A stretch of 64,000 nt of DNA, from contig CANGYQ010000005.1 of assembly GCA_947458745.1 (NCBI GenBank), forward strand, positions 124,001 through 188,000. The letters run 5' to 3'. The translations under genes and the position numbers were made by a program. The stretch is from Bryobacteraceae bacterium. Lineage in GTDB: Bacteria; Acidobacteriota; Terriglobia; Bryobacterales; Bryobacteraceae. Under the pieces are notes generated by a model. That model worked only from the letters and a program-made list of their open reading frames with translations. It did no database searches and had not been told where the DNA came from. Shown here piece by piece: positions 45,535-54,420 of the stretch; within the stretch, counting starts at the first letter, position 1; each line of letters begins with the position of its first letter.

Positions 45535-46146
45535 ATGACCGCCCCTTCCACGCGCCGCGCTCCGCTGCAAGCCCGCAGCAGTGAGACGGTGGAGACCATT
45601 CTCAATGCCGCCTCGGCGCTGCTGGCGCGTCTGCCGTTTGAGCAGATCACCACCAGTCGCATTGCGGAAGAGGCAGGTCTGTCGGTGGGTGCGCTCTACC
45701 GGTTCTACAAGGACAAGCAGGAGATCTTTGACGCGATCGCGGTGCGGGAACTGGCGGAGTTCCGGGAGCAGATCGAACAGACGGTCTCCGCCCGGCAGTT
45801 GCTGTTTTCCTCCCGCAAGTCGCTGGACCGGATTCTGGACGCCTACATTGCTTTCCTGGACAGCCGCCCGCACTTCCGCGAGTTGGCTCTGGGCCGGCAT
45901 ATCAGCGAAGCGACGCGCGAGGATCAATCGGACCCCGAAACCGGTCCCGGCGGCATCCTGCAGGATCTGCTCGTCAAGAAGTTCGGCATCAAGCCCGGCA
46001 AGGGGCTGCAACGGAAGATCCGCATCGCCGCCGAAGTAGGGGACCGGCTGATCGCCTACGCCTACAGCCGACCGACGGCCAAGGAACGGGCGGAAGTGAT
46101 CGCGGAGTTGAAGGACCTGCTGGGGAAGTATTTGTTGAGCTTGTGA
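45535..46146 (+). CDS. TetR-family transcriptional regulator
   Basis: The 203-residue protein has the TetR DNA-binding domain in its first ~65 residues (ILNAASALLARLPFEQITTS, then RIAEEAGLSVGALYRFYKDK) and a ligand-binding C-terminal domain. It is transcribed divergently from hpnH with 77 bp between the starts, so it may control hpnH and itself. The ligand is unknown; lipid-related effectors would fit the neighbour but are inference. Confidence 0.88.
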   Translation: MTAPSTRRAPLQARSSETVETILNAASALLARLPFEQITTSRIAEEAGLSVGALYRFYKDKQEIFDAIAVRELAEFREQIEQTVSARQLLFSSRKSLDRILDAYIAFLDSRPHFRELALGRHISEATREDQSDPETGPGGILQDLLVKKFGIKPGKGLQRKIRIAAEVGDRLIAYAYSRPTAKERAEVIAELKDLLGKYLLSL

Positions 46147-46160
46147 AGTACGGTGCCCGA

Positions 46161-46195
46161 AACGCAAAACGCCCGGGCCATTGCTGACCCGGGCG
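46161..46195 (-). terminator. Intrinsic terminator after the YdcH-like gene
   Basis: CGCCCGGG pairs with CCCGGGCG (46170-46177 and 46188-46195), followed on the minus strand by TTTTGCGTT. It lies 43 bp beyond the stop of the minus-strand gene and 15 bp after the converging TetR gene, for which it may also act weakly. Confidence 0.75.
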
Positions 46196-46237
46196 CTTGA
46201 AAAACTTTAACAACTGCTCAGCGCAGCCTGATAACCG

Positions 46238-46477
46238 CTAGGCGTGAACCTCGCGGTGCTGATGCATGATCTCCAGCATCTCGTCCTTCAGGTGCAGCTT
46301 GCGCTTTTTCAAGCGGGCCTCCTCCAGGACTTCTTCGTCCGCCGGATGGGGATTGGCCTCAATCTCGGCCACTCGCCGTTTCAGCAGCGCATGCTCTTCG
46401 GCCAGCACGCGAAACGGTTCATCCGTCGCCATCAGGTGCGCCTTTAGCTCTTCCTGCTCTTGCACACTCAATTCCAT
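46238..46477 (-). CDS. YdcH-like protein (DUF465)
   Basis: The 79-residue protein consists mainly of two predicted helices, with the DUF465 pattern PFRVLAEEHALLKRRVAEIE and then a LKKRKLHLKDEMLEIM segment; a coiled coil is likely. Function of the family is unknown. GGAG is found in the ATG upstream region. The intergenic interval 46478-46678 upstream holds no gene that can be supported, presumably its promoter. Confidence 0.85.
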   Translation of the reverse strand: MELSVQEQEELKAHLMATDEPFRVLAEEHALLKRRVAEIEANPHPADEEVLEEARLKKRKLHLKDEMLEIMHQHREVHA

Positions 46478-46678
46478 ATAGCGTGATTCTCCTTTAAATG
46501 AAAAGGATTGCCACGCCGAGTCGTTGCCAGGGACGCATGCGGAACCGGTACTTGGGTCCGCTGTGCCTTATTAGATGAGGGACCGCCTGGTCCGCCATCG
46601 GTAGGGGCTCGGTGGGTAATCGTCGAACTATCCATAGCATCAACAAACCCTTTCAGGCTTGCTGATGCCCTAACAATA

Positions 46679-47083
46679 TCACCGCTTCAATCCCATTACA
46701 ATGGCCTTTTCGGGCGGGGCCTGATAGTACCCGGGGCGTACGCCAATCGCCCTAAAGCCCATCGATTCATAGAAGATCTGCGCTAGGTGATTCGACTCAC
46801 GTACTTCCAGGAACCAACTGCCCCCTAAAGCCAGTGCCGCTTCCAGCAATGCCCGCGCGACGCCCTGCCGCCGGTGCTCCGGTGCCACCGCCAGATTGAG
46901 GATTTCGTACTCATCCGGGGCCACCATCCGGTAGACCAGCACACCGCAGCCCTCGACGACCAGCACCGGGTCAGCCTCCGGCAACCACTGCGCAGCCTCT
47001 GGGGCGGTGGCGAGCAGGGGTGCGATCCAGGCAAAATCGGCGGTGGTGCTGGGGCGGACGAGATGGATAGGTGGGGTGTTCAT
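46679..47083 (-). CDS. rimI: RimI-like ribosomal protein alanine N-acetyltransferase
   Basis: This GNAT enzyme acetylates the N-terminal alanine of ribosomal protein S18 in E. coli. The 134-residue protein has the acetyl-CoA pattern ILNLAVAPEHRRQGVARALL and the C-terminal RESNHLAQIFYESMGFRAIG motif, both typical of RimI. The usual neighbour tsaB is not in the window. Other GNAT substrates are possible. Confidence 0.83.
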   Translation of the reverse strand: MNTPPIHLVRPSTTADFAWIAPLLATAPEAAQWLPEADPVLVVEGCGVLVYRMVAPDEYEILNLAVAPEHRRQGVARALLEAALALGGSWFLEVRESNHLAQIFYESMGFRAIGVRPGYYQAPPEKAIVMGLKR

Positions 47084-47132
47084 GGGGCTGCGGCAAATCG
47101 CGGGCGTTCAGTCAATATGGCATTCTGAAGCC

Positions 47133-47396
47133 ATGCAAACGAGCATCGACTAACCGGAAGAGCTATTGTTGCAGGCCGAGAAGAGAGCCGCTTTGGACGG
47201 AATCTCATTGGACCAGCTCATCACGGAAGCCGTTCGCGACCGGTTGGGTCCGAACCAGGCCCGGAAACGCCGCTTGCCGCCTGCAATTGGTTGCGCTTCA
47301 GACCCGCCGATGCAGCTGCTGACCCGGGAGCAAATCGATGAGGCGATATTTGGCTACGATATGCCACCTTTGCGGCCTGACTCGGATCCCCGCTAG
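47133..47396 (+). pseudogene. RHH-type antitoxin gene interrupted by an early TAA
   Basis: The frame MQTSID-stop-PEELLLQAEKRAALDGISLD, then QLITEAVRDRLG, is interrupted only by TAA at 47151-47153; the rest is an intact antitoxin-like sequence (ribbon-helix-helix region, then a Pro-rich acidic tail to TAG). As the stop is TAA it cannot be read as selenocysteine or pyrrolysine. A TTG at 47166 with GGAAGAG upstream might restart translation. No toxin gene follows, so it looks like a decaying orphan antitoxin. Confidence 0.65.
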
Positions 47397-47398
47397 TT

Positions 47399-48577
47399 TC
47401 AGGCCGCTTTATCACTGCGCGTAAAGTGCACAATGGCGTAGCCCACCAGCGGCATCACGCCAGCCACCAGGCACACTGGACCGAAGCCCACCGTATCGAT
47501 GGCTCGCCCAATCAAGGGCGAAGCGAAGATCTGCAAGATGCCGTAGGCCATCGTCAGCAGCGAAACCCCAAAGGCCGCGCGCGGGCCGTAGGCGTCGACG
47601 GGCATGGTGTAGAGGCTAACTCCCCAACCGGATGCCCAGAAGAAGCTCACCGAGGCGACGGCGGCTCCTAGTCCCGCAGTCGGCATCCAAGGCGTGACCG
47701 CTGTCAGCGTCATGAAGCCGGCGCAGATCAGGCAGGCGCGACGCCGGGCTGCCAGTGGCTTCCAGCCTCGGCCGATCAGCCGGTACGAGATGGCGCCGCC
47801 CGTCAGGCCGCCAAAGTAGCCCAGGATGTGCGGCCATGGCGCGAGCTGGTTAGCCTCTGATTGCGCCAAGCCGTAGTGCGTGGTCAGAAACACCGTGGTC
47901 CAGTTGGTCCACAGCGTGTAGACCGTCATGGAACAGAGATTGGCCAGAATGAAACCGATCATCTGCGGGTCCTTCAGCATGTCCGTGGCCTTGCCTTGGC
48001 TGGCAGCGGGGAACTTGGTGGCTCGCTTTTCGAGCAACAGCCAGAGGGGAATCCACACAAAGCCGAGCAAACCGGCGACGACGAACGCTCCGCGCCAGCC
48101 ATAGTGCGGCGTCACCAGATTCACCAGCCACGGCGCGCCGATGGCACCCATGCTGAGCCCGATCTGGCTGAGCGCGGCGCCAATCGCGCGTTCTTTGGGT
48201 TCTAGGTAAAGCTGGCCCACTTTGCCGGTGGAGGGAATGCCGGCAGCTTCTCCCACACCCAACACGGCGCGGGCCGTCAACAACCCGGCAAAGCTGGACG
48301 CCAGGCCGGAGCCGATGCCCGCCAGCGACCACAGCGCCACCGCCCACGGAAAGCCGCCACGCAGGCCGAAGCGGTCCAGGAACAGCCCCATCATCGGCGA
48401 CGACAGGGCATAGGTCACCGAGAACAGCGACAGCATGTAGCCGAAGTCCTGGTTGTTCAGCCCGAACTCGATTTTCAAGGTAGGGGCGACGGCGGCGATG
48501 ATCTGGCGGTCCAGATAGTTCAGCGCGCTCGACAGCATGAAGATCCCTACCACTACCCAGCGGAAGGGAATGCTCAT
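47399..48577 (-). CDS. MFS transporter, sugar-acid/organic-anion type
   Basis: The 392-residue protein has about 12 membrane segments with ALNYLDRQIIAAVAPTLKIE in helix 1, GLFLDRFGLRGGFPWAVALW as the family loop and GVGEAAGIPSTGKVGQLYLE in helix 4, as in the ACS family (phthalate, glucarate). The start at 48577 overlaps the next gene by 4 bp. Substrate unknown. Confidence 0.87.
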   Translation of the reverse strand: MSIPFRWVVVGIFMLSSALNYLDRQIIAAVAPTLKIEFGLNNQDFGYMLSLFSVTYALSSPMMGLFLDRFGLRGGFPWAVALWSLAGIGSGLASSFAGLLTARAVLGVGEAAGIPSTGKVGQLYLEPKERAIGAALSQIGLSMGAIGAPWLVNLVTPHYGWRGAFVVAGLLGFVWIPLWLLLEKRATKFPAASQGKATDMLKDPQMIGFILANLCSMTVYTLWTNWTTVFLTTHYGLAQSEANQLAPWPHILGYFGGLTGGAISYRLIGRGWKPLAARRRACLICAGFMTLTAVTPWMPTAGLGAAVASVSFFWASGWGVSLYTMPVDAYGPRAAFGVSLLTMAYGILQIFASPLIGRAIDTVGFGPVCLVAGVMPLVGYAIVHFTRSDKAA

Positions 48578-50046
48578 GGAAAGCGGATGACCGCGACCTC
48601 GCCCACGGTGTTCATCTTGGGGTCCATTTTCTGAATGAACTCTACCACCACTGGCCGGGCCGCCCGTTGCGGGCCGCAGCCCAGGGTGAGTTCGCCCTTG
48701 CCTTCGATCGCGATCTTGCCGGGATCGGTCACTAGCAGTTGCGCGGTCTTGCCCGGCTCGATCTGGACCGCCAACCGGAGCTGCTTGCCCAGGCAATCCA
48801 CGCGGATCAGTCGTCCGCTGACTTTTGCGTCGCCTTTGGGGCCATCCCACCAGGCTTCGATCTTCTTGTCCGGATCAAGCGCGGCCTTCCCCTCGTTAAT
48901 CTTGTTTTCGGCCTCGCGGATGCGGGCTACCGCTTCGTTCTTCAGACGCTGCAATTCGCGCTCCTCGGCCAACTTCGCCTCCCGGCGCGCTTCTTCTTCG
49001 GCCTGCAGGCGTGCCTCCACCAGACCCTCGCGGCGGGCGCGGATCTGCTGGCGCTCTTGAACGTTGGCGGCGGCCCGTTCCGCTCCGGCCCAGGCTTTGT
49101 CGGCATCCGCAAAACGGTTGTAGCTGTGCATCAGCAGGGCGAATTCCGTCCAGAGCTTACCGTCGCGCGGCGAAAGTTCGGCGGCCTTCTTCATCAGGCC
49201 GGCTTTCTTTCCCGGCTCCTGTTCCAGCGCCGCCATTAGCTTCCAGGGTTCCGCCCACTCCGGCTTCAGCTTGGCCGCGGCGTCGAAGTCATTCACCGCC
49301 ATCAGGCCGAGCGCTGTCTGCGGGCCCGATTCCGGTTGCAGCAGCGCCTTCACAGTGGACTCGTCCACCTCGCGGGCCTGGTAGTCGCGCTGCGCATTCA
49401 ATGGTTTGCCGGCCATGTCGAACGTGGGTATGGTCTTGGCCGCCAACTGCGCCCGGGCTTCTTTGTCGATCTCGTCCGCGCTTTTGCCCAGGCCATTGCG
49501 GAACGCGACGCCGGCATCGATCCCTTTGGAGAGATTGGCGATCAGGACCTTCACCCGGCCCCGGTACTCTTCATTGGTCACCAGGACGTGCATGCGGGCC
49601 CATTCCAGCGTGGGCTGAGGGATCGGCTGCCCTAGAATGATGTGGGTGCCGGAAATTTCGGCCGTCGAAAGAACATCCGCCAAACCGCTCTCAATCCCGG
49701 GCGTCATGCGGCCCAGATTGTCTTCGATGAAGATGCGGGTTAGCTGAGCGTTCCACGCCGGGGGGACCTCCGCTTTTTCATTCAGCGTGCCCACCCAGGC
49801 ATCGTGGACCAGCTTGAGTTGGGCCGAAGTTGTGCCACGTGTGATGATCACCTTCACCGGCCAAAGTGAGCGGGGCTCCATTTTGCCCGTGATCTGCGCA
49901 AACGCCCACCGGAGTTGGTCCAGGTGGTTTAGCACTTCGCGGGCGTGCTTCTTGTCGCGGTCCGTCTGGACCTCAAAAGGCAATGACCGGTAAAGTGTCC
50001 AGTCCGCCGAGACGAGTGTGGCAGCCAAGGCAGCGACAGCAATCAC
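48574..50046 (-). CDS. Large secreted protein with coiled coil and TPR-like region, unknown function
   Basis: The 490-residue product has a signal peptide (VAALAATLVSADW), an N-terminal region (about residues 18-230) recalling DUF1570-like enzymes, a TPR-like stretch (WAEPWKLMAALEQEPGKKAG, DGKLWTEFALLMHSYNRFAD), and a long charged coiled coil (RREGLVEARLQAEEEARREA, then KLAEERELQRL) followed by a beta domain. No catalytic motif is visible. GTG at 50046. It is translationally coupled to the MFS gene (4-bp overlap). Not recognised as a named family. Confidence 0.6.
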   Translation of the reverse strand: MIAVAALAATLVSADWTLYRSLPFEVQTDRDKKHAREVLNHLDQLRWAFAQITGKMEPRSLWPVKVIITRGTTSAQLKLVHDAWVGTLNEKAEVPPAWNAQLTRIFIEDNLGRMTPGIESGLADVLSTAEISGTHIILGQPIPQPTLEWARMHVLVTNEEYRGRVKVLIANLSKGIDAGVAFRNGLGKSADEIDKEARAQLAAKTIPTFDMAGKPLNAQRDYQAREVDESTVKALLQPESGPQTALGLMAVNDFDAAAKLKPEWAEPWKLMAALEQEPGKKAGLMKKAAELSPRDGKLWTEFALLMHSYNRFADADKAWAGAERAAANVQERQQIRARREGLVEARLQAEEEARREAKLAEERELQRLKNEAVARIREAENKINEGKAALDPDKKIEAWWDGPKGDAKVSGRLIRVDCLGKQLRLAVQIEPGKTAQLLVTDPGKIAIEGKGELTLGCGPQRAARPVVVEFIQKMDPKMNTVGEVAVIRFP

Positions 50047-50112
50047 AATTCGAATTATAGGGCTTGCGCCCCGGCCAGAAGGGCGGACCTGGCTGAACGA
50101 GGTTGGTGCTGG

Positions 50113-50844
50113 CTACGGCCGGGGTGGTGTGGTAATCACCAGCGCCTTGCACGGCTCGGCCGCCAAGCCCCGGTAGGAGTGCGGCTCGGAGGCATCGAAG
50201 TAGACGCTATCGCCCTGCCGGAGCACGAACTCTTCATCCTGGTAGCGAATCGCCACGGTACCGCCCATGACATGCAGAAACTCCGCACCTTCGTGCGAGT
50301 GCTCGCGCACTTCCGATCCGTTTCGTTCCGGGAACTCGGCCAGATATGCTTGCAGGCTTTTGTCCTGCGCCGAGTAGGCCAAGCTCTCAAACCAGAAGTC
50401 GGGCTTCGTCGAGGTGGGCCGGTCAGGGAACTTCATCCGGTCCTGCGCCCGGACGATTGAAAACAATTTCGTGCGGCGCCGGTCGCCAAAAAAGTGGTCG
50501 AGGCCGACATCAAACACCATCGCAATCCGGGCCAGCGTGGGCAGCGTCGGAACCAGCTTGCCATTTTCCAACTGCGAGAGCATTGAAGCCGAAAGGCCCG
50601 TGTGCTTGCCCAGATCGACCAACGCAATCTTCTTCTTCAGCCGGAGCGAGCGAAGCTTCGCGCCGATTTCATAGCTGGACAGAGCTCGCCGTACCGTCGC
50701 GTCACCACTCTCGCGAGCAGCATTGTCAACAGAACTGGAAGTCTCTTCACCTGGGGTAAAAAGATCGGGTTCCGTTTTTGTTTCGCTGAACTGAACTGAA
50801 GTTTTGTCTAGCTTAAACGCTTCGATGGTGTTAGTATCAGTCAT
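50113..50844 (-). CDS. XRE-family regulator with cupin domain
   Basis: The 243-residue protein has an N-terminal tail, a Cro/C1-type helix-turn-helix (SSYEIGAKLRSLRLKKKIAL, GLSASMLSQLENGKLVPTLP) at about residues 57-110 and a C-terminal cupin domain (HSHEGAEFLHVMGGTVAIRY, DSVYFDASEPHSYRG). The cupin half usually senses a small metabolite. It is transcribed divergently from the ECF sigma gene (37 bp apart), so it may control it or share a promoter. Confidence 0.9.
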   Translation of the reverse strand: MTDTNTIEAFKLDKTSVQFSETKTEPDLFTPGEETSSSVDNAARESGDATVRRALSSYEIGAKLRSLRLKKKIALVDLGKHTGLSASMLSQLENGKLVPTLPTLARIAMVFDVGLDHFFGDRRRTKLFSIVRAQDRMKFPDRPTSTKPDFWFESLAYSAQDKSLQAYLAEFPERNGSEVREHSHEGAEFLHVMGGTVAIRYQDEEFVLRQGDSVYFDASEPHSYRGLAAEPCKALVITTPPRP

Positions 50845-50881
50845 AAGCAGTTAAGTGTGAGACGAATCTAGGCGGTTCACG

Positions 50882-51502
50882 ATGCAAAAAAATTTGATGG
50901 AGTTGAAAACAGTTGCTGACGAAGGGCTGGTTGTTTTCGCCCAACAAGGCGACAACGCGGCCTTTGCGGAGTTGATCCGCCGTCACCAGAACTCGTGCTT
51001 GAAGTTGGCTTTATCGATTCTGCGGGATCGATCTGACGCCGAGGACGAGGTCCAGAATGCTCTCTGGAAAGCTTATGAGCACATTGGCCAATTTCATCAG
51101 GACGCAAAATTCTCTACTTGGCTTACCCGGATCGTGGTGAACCAGTGTCTGATGCGCCTGCGTCAGATGAAGCGCGCCCGTCTGGTCTATCTGGAAGATG
51201 CTGTGCAGGGTGAGGAGCAGATGGCTCTGGATCTGCCGGAGCAATCGGACACGCCGGAGCAAGCGCTGGGGCGGACCGAAGTGGGGCAAATCTTGCGGGG
51301 CGAGATCGCGCGGATTCCTCCGCTGCTGCGGAACGTTTTTCTACTGCGTGATGTTCAGCAACTGCCGATGGCCGACGTGGCCGAACAGTTGGGCATCTCC
51401 ATTGCCGCAGCCAAGTCGCGGTTGCTGCGGGCCCGGCTGGAACTGCGCACCCGCCTGGAGCGGCACGAGGGTCGCTTGGGTGTCGCCACCCTGCTGGCCT
51501 AG
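50882..51502 (+). CDS. ECF-type RNA polymerase sigma factor (RpoE-like)
   Basis: The 206-residue protein has sigma region 2 (FAELIRRHQNSCLKLALSIL, RDRSDAEDEVQNALWKAYEH) and region 4 (LLRNVFLLRDVQQLPMADVA, then EQLGISIAAAKSRLLRARLE). No anti-sigma gene follows; phoH is next after 170 bp. It may be regulated by the divergent XRE-cupin gene or by another partner. ATG at 50882; an ATG five codons downstream is possible. Confidence 0.9.
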   Translation: MQKNLMELKTVADEGLVVFAQQGDNAAFAELIRRHQNSCLKLALSILRDRSDAEDEVQNALWKAYEHIGQFHQDAKFSTWLTRIVVNQCLMRLRQMKRARLVYLEDAVQGEEQMALDLPEQSDTPEQALGRTEVGQILRGEIARIPPLLRNVFLLRDVQQLPMADVAEQLGISIAAAKSRLLRARLELRTRLERHEGRLGVATLLA

Positions 51503-51624
51503 GCTCCGCGTTAGTTCCCAAGCCTTCAGGAATGGAGGTTCGGGTGAAACCGTGCCGATAAGTGCGGATTTCCTGCGGGAGGTCAGCACATCCCGTGCTA
51601 CATTAGTGGTTAGCATGTTGTATA

Positions 51625-51640
51625 TTCCGCTTTCGCGGAA
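51625..51640 (+). other. Small hairpin in the phoH leader
   Basis: TTCCGC-TTTC-GCGGAA is a perfect 6-bp stem with a 4-base loop, 33 bp before the phoH ATG. It may be an RNA structure in the leader of phoH or part of a promoter region. It lacks a following T-run, so it is not a typical terminator. Confidence 0.25.
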
Positions 51641-51672
51641 CACCGCCGCTGTTTCCCACCCTCACCCGTAGC

Positions 51673-52749
51673 ATGCGCTCCACCATTCAGATCAGCCGGG
51701 GTATTGAGTCACTTTTCGGAACCCGTGACGAGAACATCCGACTGCTGGAAACAGCTCTCACTGTCCGCACGCATCTGCTGGCTGACTGCATTGAGGTGGA
51801 AGGCGAGGATGCATGTGTGGCCCGCGCGATTCGCATACTGGAAGACTATTCCAGCCTGATGCGGGATGGCCATGTGTTTTCCAATGGCGATCTGCACTCT
51901 TTCCTGCGCGTGGTTACGGAGGACAGCGAAGTCAGCCTGCGGCAGTTGGTCCTATCGGGCAAACAGCGCAGCTTTGGCAAGAAGGTTCTGGCCCCCCGCA
52001 GCGTCAATCAACGGCGTTACGTGGAAGCCATCGAACGCAACGACATGGTGTTCGGCATCGGTCCGGCGGGCACCGGCAAGACCTATCTTGCGGTGGCGAT
52101 GGCCGTGGCCGCGTTTCTTTCGAAGAAGGTCAGCCGGATCGTGCTGACACGCCCGGCGGTGGAAGCCGGCGAGCGGTTGGGCTTTCTGCCCGGCACGTTG
52201 CAGGAAAAGGTGGACCCTTATCTGCGCCCGCTCTACGATGCACTGTTTGAAATGCTCGAAGCCGAGCGCGTCGAAAAGCTGCTGGAGCGCAATACAATTG
52301 AAGTGGCCCCGCTGGCCTTCATGCGCGGCCGCACCTTAAACGATGCCTTCATCATTATTGACGAAGCCCAGAACACAACCCAGGAACAGATGAAAATGAT
52401 CCTGACGCGTTTGGGGTTCAATTCGAAGATGGTGATCACGGGCGACATCACGCAAATCGATCTGCCCACCGGACGCCGCAGTGGTTTACTGGACGCCAAT
52501 GATGTCCTGCGTGGCGTGCCCGGCATCACCTTTATCCACTTTGATGACACCGATGTGGTGCGTCACGTTTTGGTGCAGCGCGTGGTGAAGGCTTATGACC
52601 GGTATCAGGTGGCCACCACGGGACGCCAGCTTTCGCTGAAACTGGACAACGCGGAGCGCCCAGCCGATGCGGTGGCCACGGCCCTGACCTCGCCGCCGGG
52701 TGTTGCCCCGGTTGATGCCGCTTCCGAACCTCAAAGTCATGCGGGTTGA
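51673..52749 (+). CDS. phoH: PhoH-family ATPase
   Basis: PhoH-like ATPases are cytoplasmic RNA-associated proteins linked to ribosome maturation and stress. The 358-residue protein has the P-loop GIGPAGTGKTYLAVAMA at about residues 129-145, Walker B-like FIIIDEAQNTTQEQMKMIL and the characteristic NDMVFGIGPAG start. It is followed by ybeY (11-bp overlap), corC and era, the widely conserved order for these genes. Confidence 0.93.
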   Translation: MRSTIQISRGIESLFGTRDENIRLLETALTVRTHLLADCIEVEGEDACVARAIRILEDYSSLMRDGHVFSNGDLHSFLRVVTEDSEVSLRQLVLSGKQRSFGKKVLAPRSVNQRRYVEAIERNDMVFGIGPAGTGKTYLAVAMAVAAFLSKKVSRIVLTRPAVEAGERLGFLPGTLQEKVDPYLRPLYDALFEMLEAERVEKLLERNTIEVAPLAFMRGRTLNDAFIIIDEAQNTTQEQMKMILTRLGFNSKMVITGDITQIDLPTGRRSGLLDANDVLRGVPGITFIHFDDTDVVRHVLVQRVVKAYDRYQVATTGRQLSLKLDNAERPADAVATALTSPPGVAPVDAASEPQSHAG

Positions 52750-53164
52750 AAACCGGGTGCTGTTCCAGCACCGCTGCTCCGCCATCGCCCGCCGCGACCT
52801 TCAGGCGTTTGCCCACAAGGTTGCCCAGTCAATCACTGACTTCATCTGCGTGCTCACCACCGACGAGCACATCCAGGAATTGAACCGGAAGTTCCGGGGC
52901 AAGGCGGAGGCGACCGACGTCCTGTCATTCCCGGGCTCCAATGAAATTGCCATCTCCTATGAACGGGCGTTGGCCCAGGCGCGGGAATTTGGCCACACCG
53001 TGGACGCGGAGGTGCGCATCCTGATGATTCACGGCGCGCTGCATCTGGCCGGCTACGACCATGAGCGCGACAGTGGCGAGATGGCCCAGGCTGAAGGCCG
53101 GTGGCGCCGCAAGTTCAAGCTGCCGCAGGGGCTGATTGCGCGCGCCGGGAAGGCACTGGAATGA
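52739..53164 (+). CDS. ybeY: YbeY, endoribonuclease for 16S rRNA maturation
   Basis: YbeY is a zinc-dependent single-strand RNase in late 16S rRNA processing and quality control. The 141-residue protein has ELNRKFRGKAEATDVLSFPG and the zinc-binding H-x3-H-x5-H motif in HGALHLAGYDHE. The ATG at 52739 fits family length; ATG 52715 and GTG 52700 are upstream alternatives with weaker support. It overlaps phoH and, by ATGA, the next gene. Confidence 0.93.
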   Translation: MRVENRVLFQHRCSAIARRDLQAFAHKVAQSITDFICVLTTDEHIQELNRKFRGKAEATDVLSFPGSNEIAISYERALAQAREFGHTVDAEVRILMIHGALHLAGYDHERDSGEMAQAEGRWRRKFKLPQGLIARAGKALE

Positions 53165-54420
53165 TTGTCGCGGTGCTGGCCCTGTTGGGCCTGGCGATCA
53201 TCATCGTCACGGTGGTGCAGACATGCTTGCTGGAAGCGATGCGTCTTCGCGCCCGCAGTTCCGACCTGCAGCGCCTGTTTGAAGACTCCGTGGAAGCCCG
53301 TCTGGGTAAACATGGCACCACCGAAACCCGGGCCTTGGCGTTCTCCTTCTGGAAGCACTCGCTGCTGGTGTTGATGGGCGTCATCACCACCGCGGCGGTG
53401 GGTCTCGGTTGGGAAGCTGGCCTGTGGGCGCTGGGCATTATGCTGGTGACCGCGTATCTGGTGCCACAGGCGATCTACCGGAGGTCCAGCGGCGAGTGGC
53501 TGATCCTCATCTGGCCATTGCTGGCGCTGCTGTATCTGCTGATGCGGCCGCTGATCTCCCTGTTCACCACGTTGCGCTCCATCGCGGAACTCACCGAAGA
53601 CGAAGAGCAGATGCCCGATGAGGAGCGCGAAAGCGAAGAGATCGAAGCGCTGATTGAAGCCGGAGCCGAAGAAGGGCTGATCGAGGAGAGCAACCGCGAA
53701 CTGGTCCGCACGGTGCTGGAATTCGGCGACAAGACGGTCCGCGAGGTGATGACGCCGCGCCCGGCCATCATCGCCATCCAGGAAGACAAGTCACTGGAAG
53801 ACCTGCGGCAGTTGGTGATCAACCACCGGTTTTCGCGAATCCCGGTCTACGCCAAGTCACCCACTGACATCCATGGCTTTGTCCACGTCCGCGACATGTG
53901 GGAAGTGCCGGAGCCGCAGCGGGCCAAGCGCCGAGTGAAAGAGTTTGTCCGGGACATCGCCCAGGTGCCGGAGCAGAAGGGTGCCGGCGAACTGGTCCGC
54001 CAGATGCAGCAGACGGGCCAGAACATGGTGATCGCCATTGACGAATACGGCGAACTGGCCGGCCTGGTCACCATTGAGGACCTGATCGAAGAGATGTTGG
54101 GCGGCGAAATCCGTGACGAGCACGAGCCGCAGCGGGACTACGAGCCGGATGCCCAGGGCGGCTACGTTGTCTCAGGCAGCTACGACCTGGACCGCCTGGA
54201 AGAACTGGTGGGCTACGAACCCGGCGAGGAAGTTGAGGCCACCACGATTGGTGGTCTAGCCACCGAATGGGCGGGGCGCGTGCCCCGCAAAGGGGAGGCC
54301 CTTGAACGTGACGGCCTCCGGATTGAAATATTGGAATCGAGCGACCTGCGCGTTGATCGCGTCCGGCTGTCCCGTATCGAACTTGAGAAATCAGAGGATC
54401 ATGGCGAAGCCAAACCGTAA
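53161..54420 (+). CDS. CorC/HlyC-type CBS-domain membrane protein
   Basis: The 419-residue protein has N-terminal membrane segments (about residues 2-130; DUF21/CNNM-like), a CBS pair (VMTPRPAIIAIQEDKSLEDL, then RFSRIPVYAKSPTDIHGFVH) and a CorC_HlyC C-terminal domain with GGYVVSGSYDLDRLEEL and REGL-type ending. Family members act in divalent cation transport or resistance. It shares ATGA with ybeY and overlaps era by 20 bp. Confidence 0.9.
   Translation: MIVAVLALLGLAIIIVTVVQTCLLEAMRLRARSSDLQRLFEDSVEARLGKHGTTETRALAFSFWKHSLLVLMGVITTAAVGLGWEAGLWALGIMLVTAYLVPQAIYRRSSGEWLILIWPLLALLYLLMRPLISLFTTLRSIAELTEDEEQMPDEERESEEIEALIEAGAEEGLIEESNRELVRTVLEFGDKTVREVMTPRPAIIAIQEDKSLEDLRQLVINHRFSRIPVYAKSPTDIHGFVHVRDMWEVPEPQRAKRRVKEFVRDIAQVPEQKGAGELVRQMQQTGQNMVIAIDEYGELAGLVTIEDLIEEMLGGEIRDEHEPQRDYEPDAQGGYVVSGSYDLDRLEELVGYEPGEEVEATTIGGLATEWAGRVPRKGEALERDGLRIEILESSDLRVDRVRLSRIELEKSEDHGEAKP

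Noticed and set aside
46478..46678. A 48-codon minus-strand frame in the interval before the YdcH-like gene
   Set aside because: No RBS, no recognisable composition; interval is better seen as a promoter region.
47151..47153. Stop in the antitoxin as a recoded codon
   Set aside because: It is TAA, which is not used for selenocysteine, and no functional reason exists at that residue.
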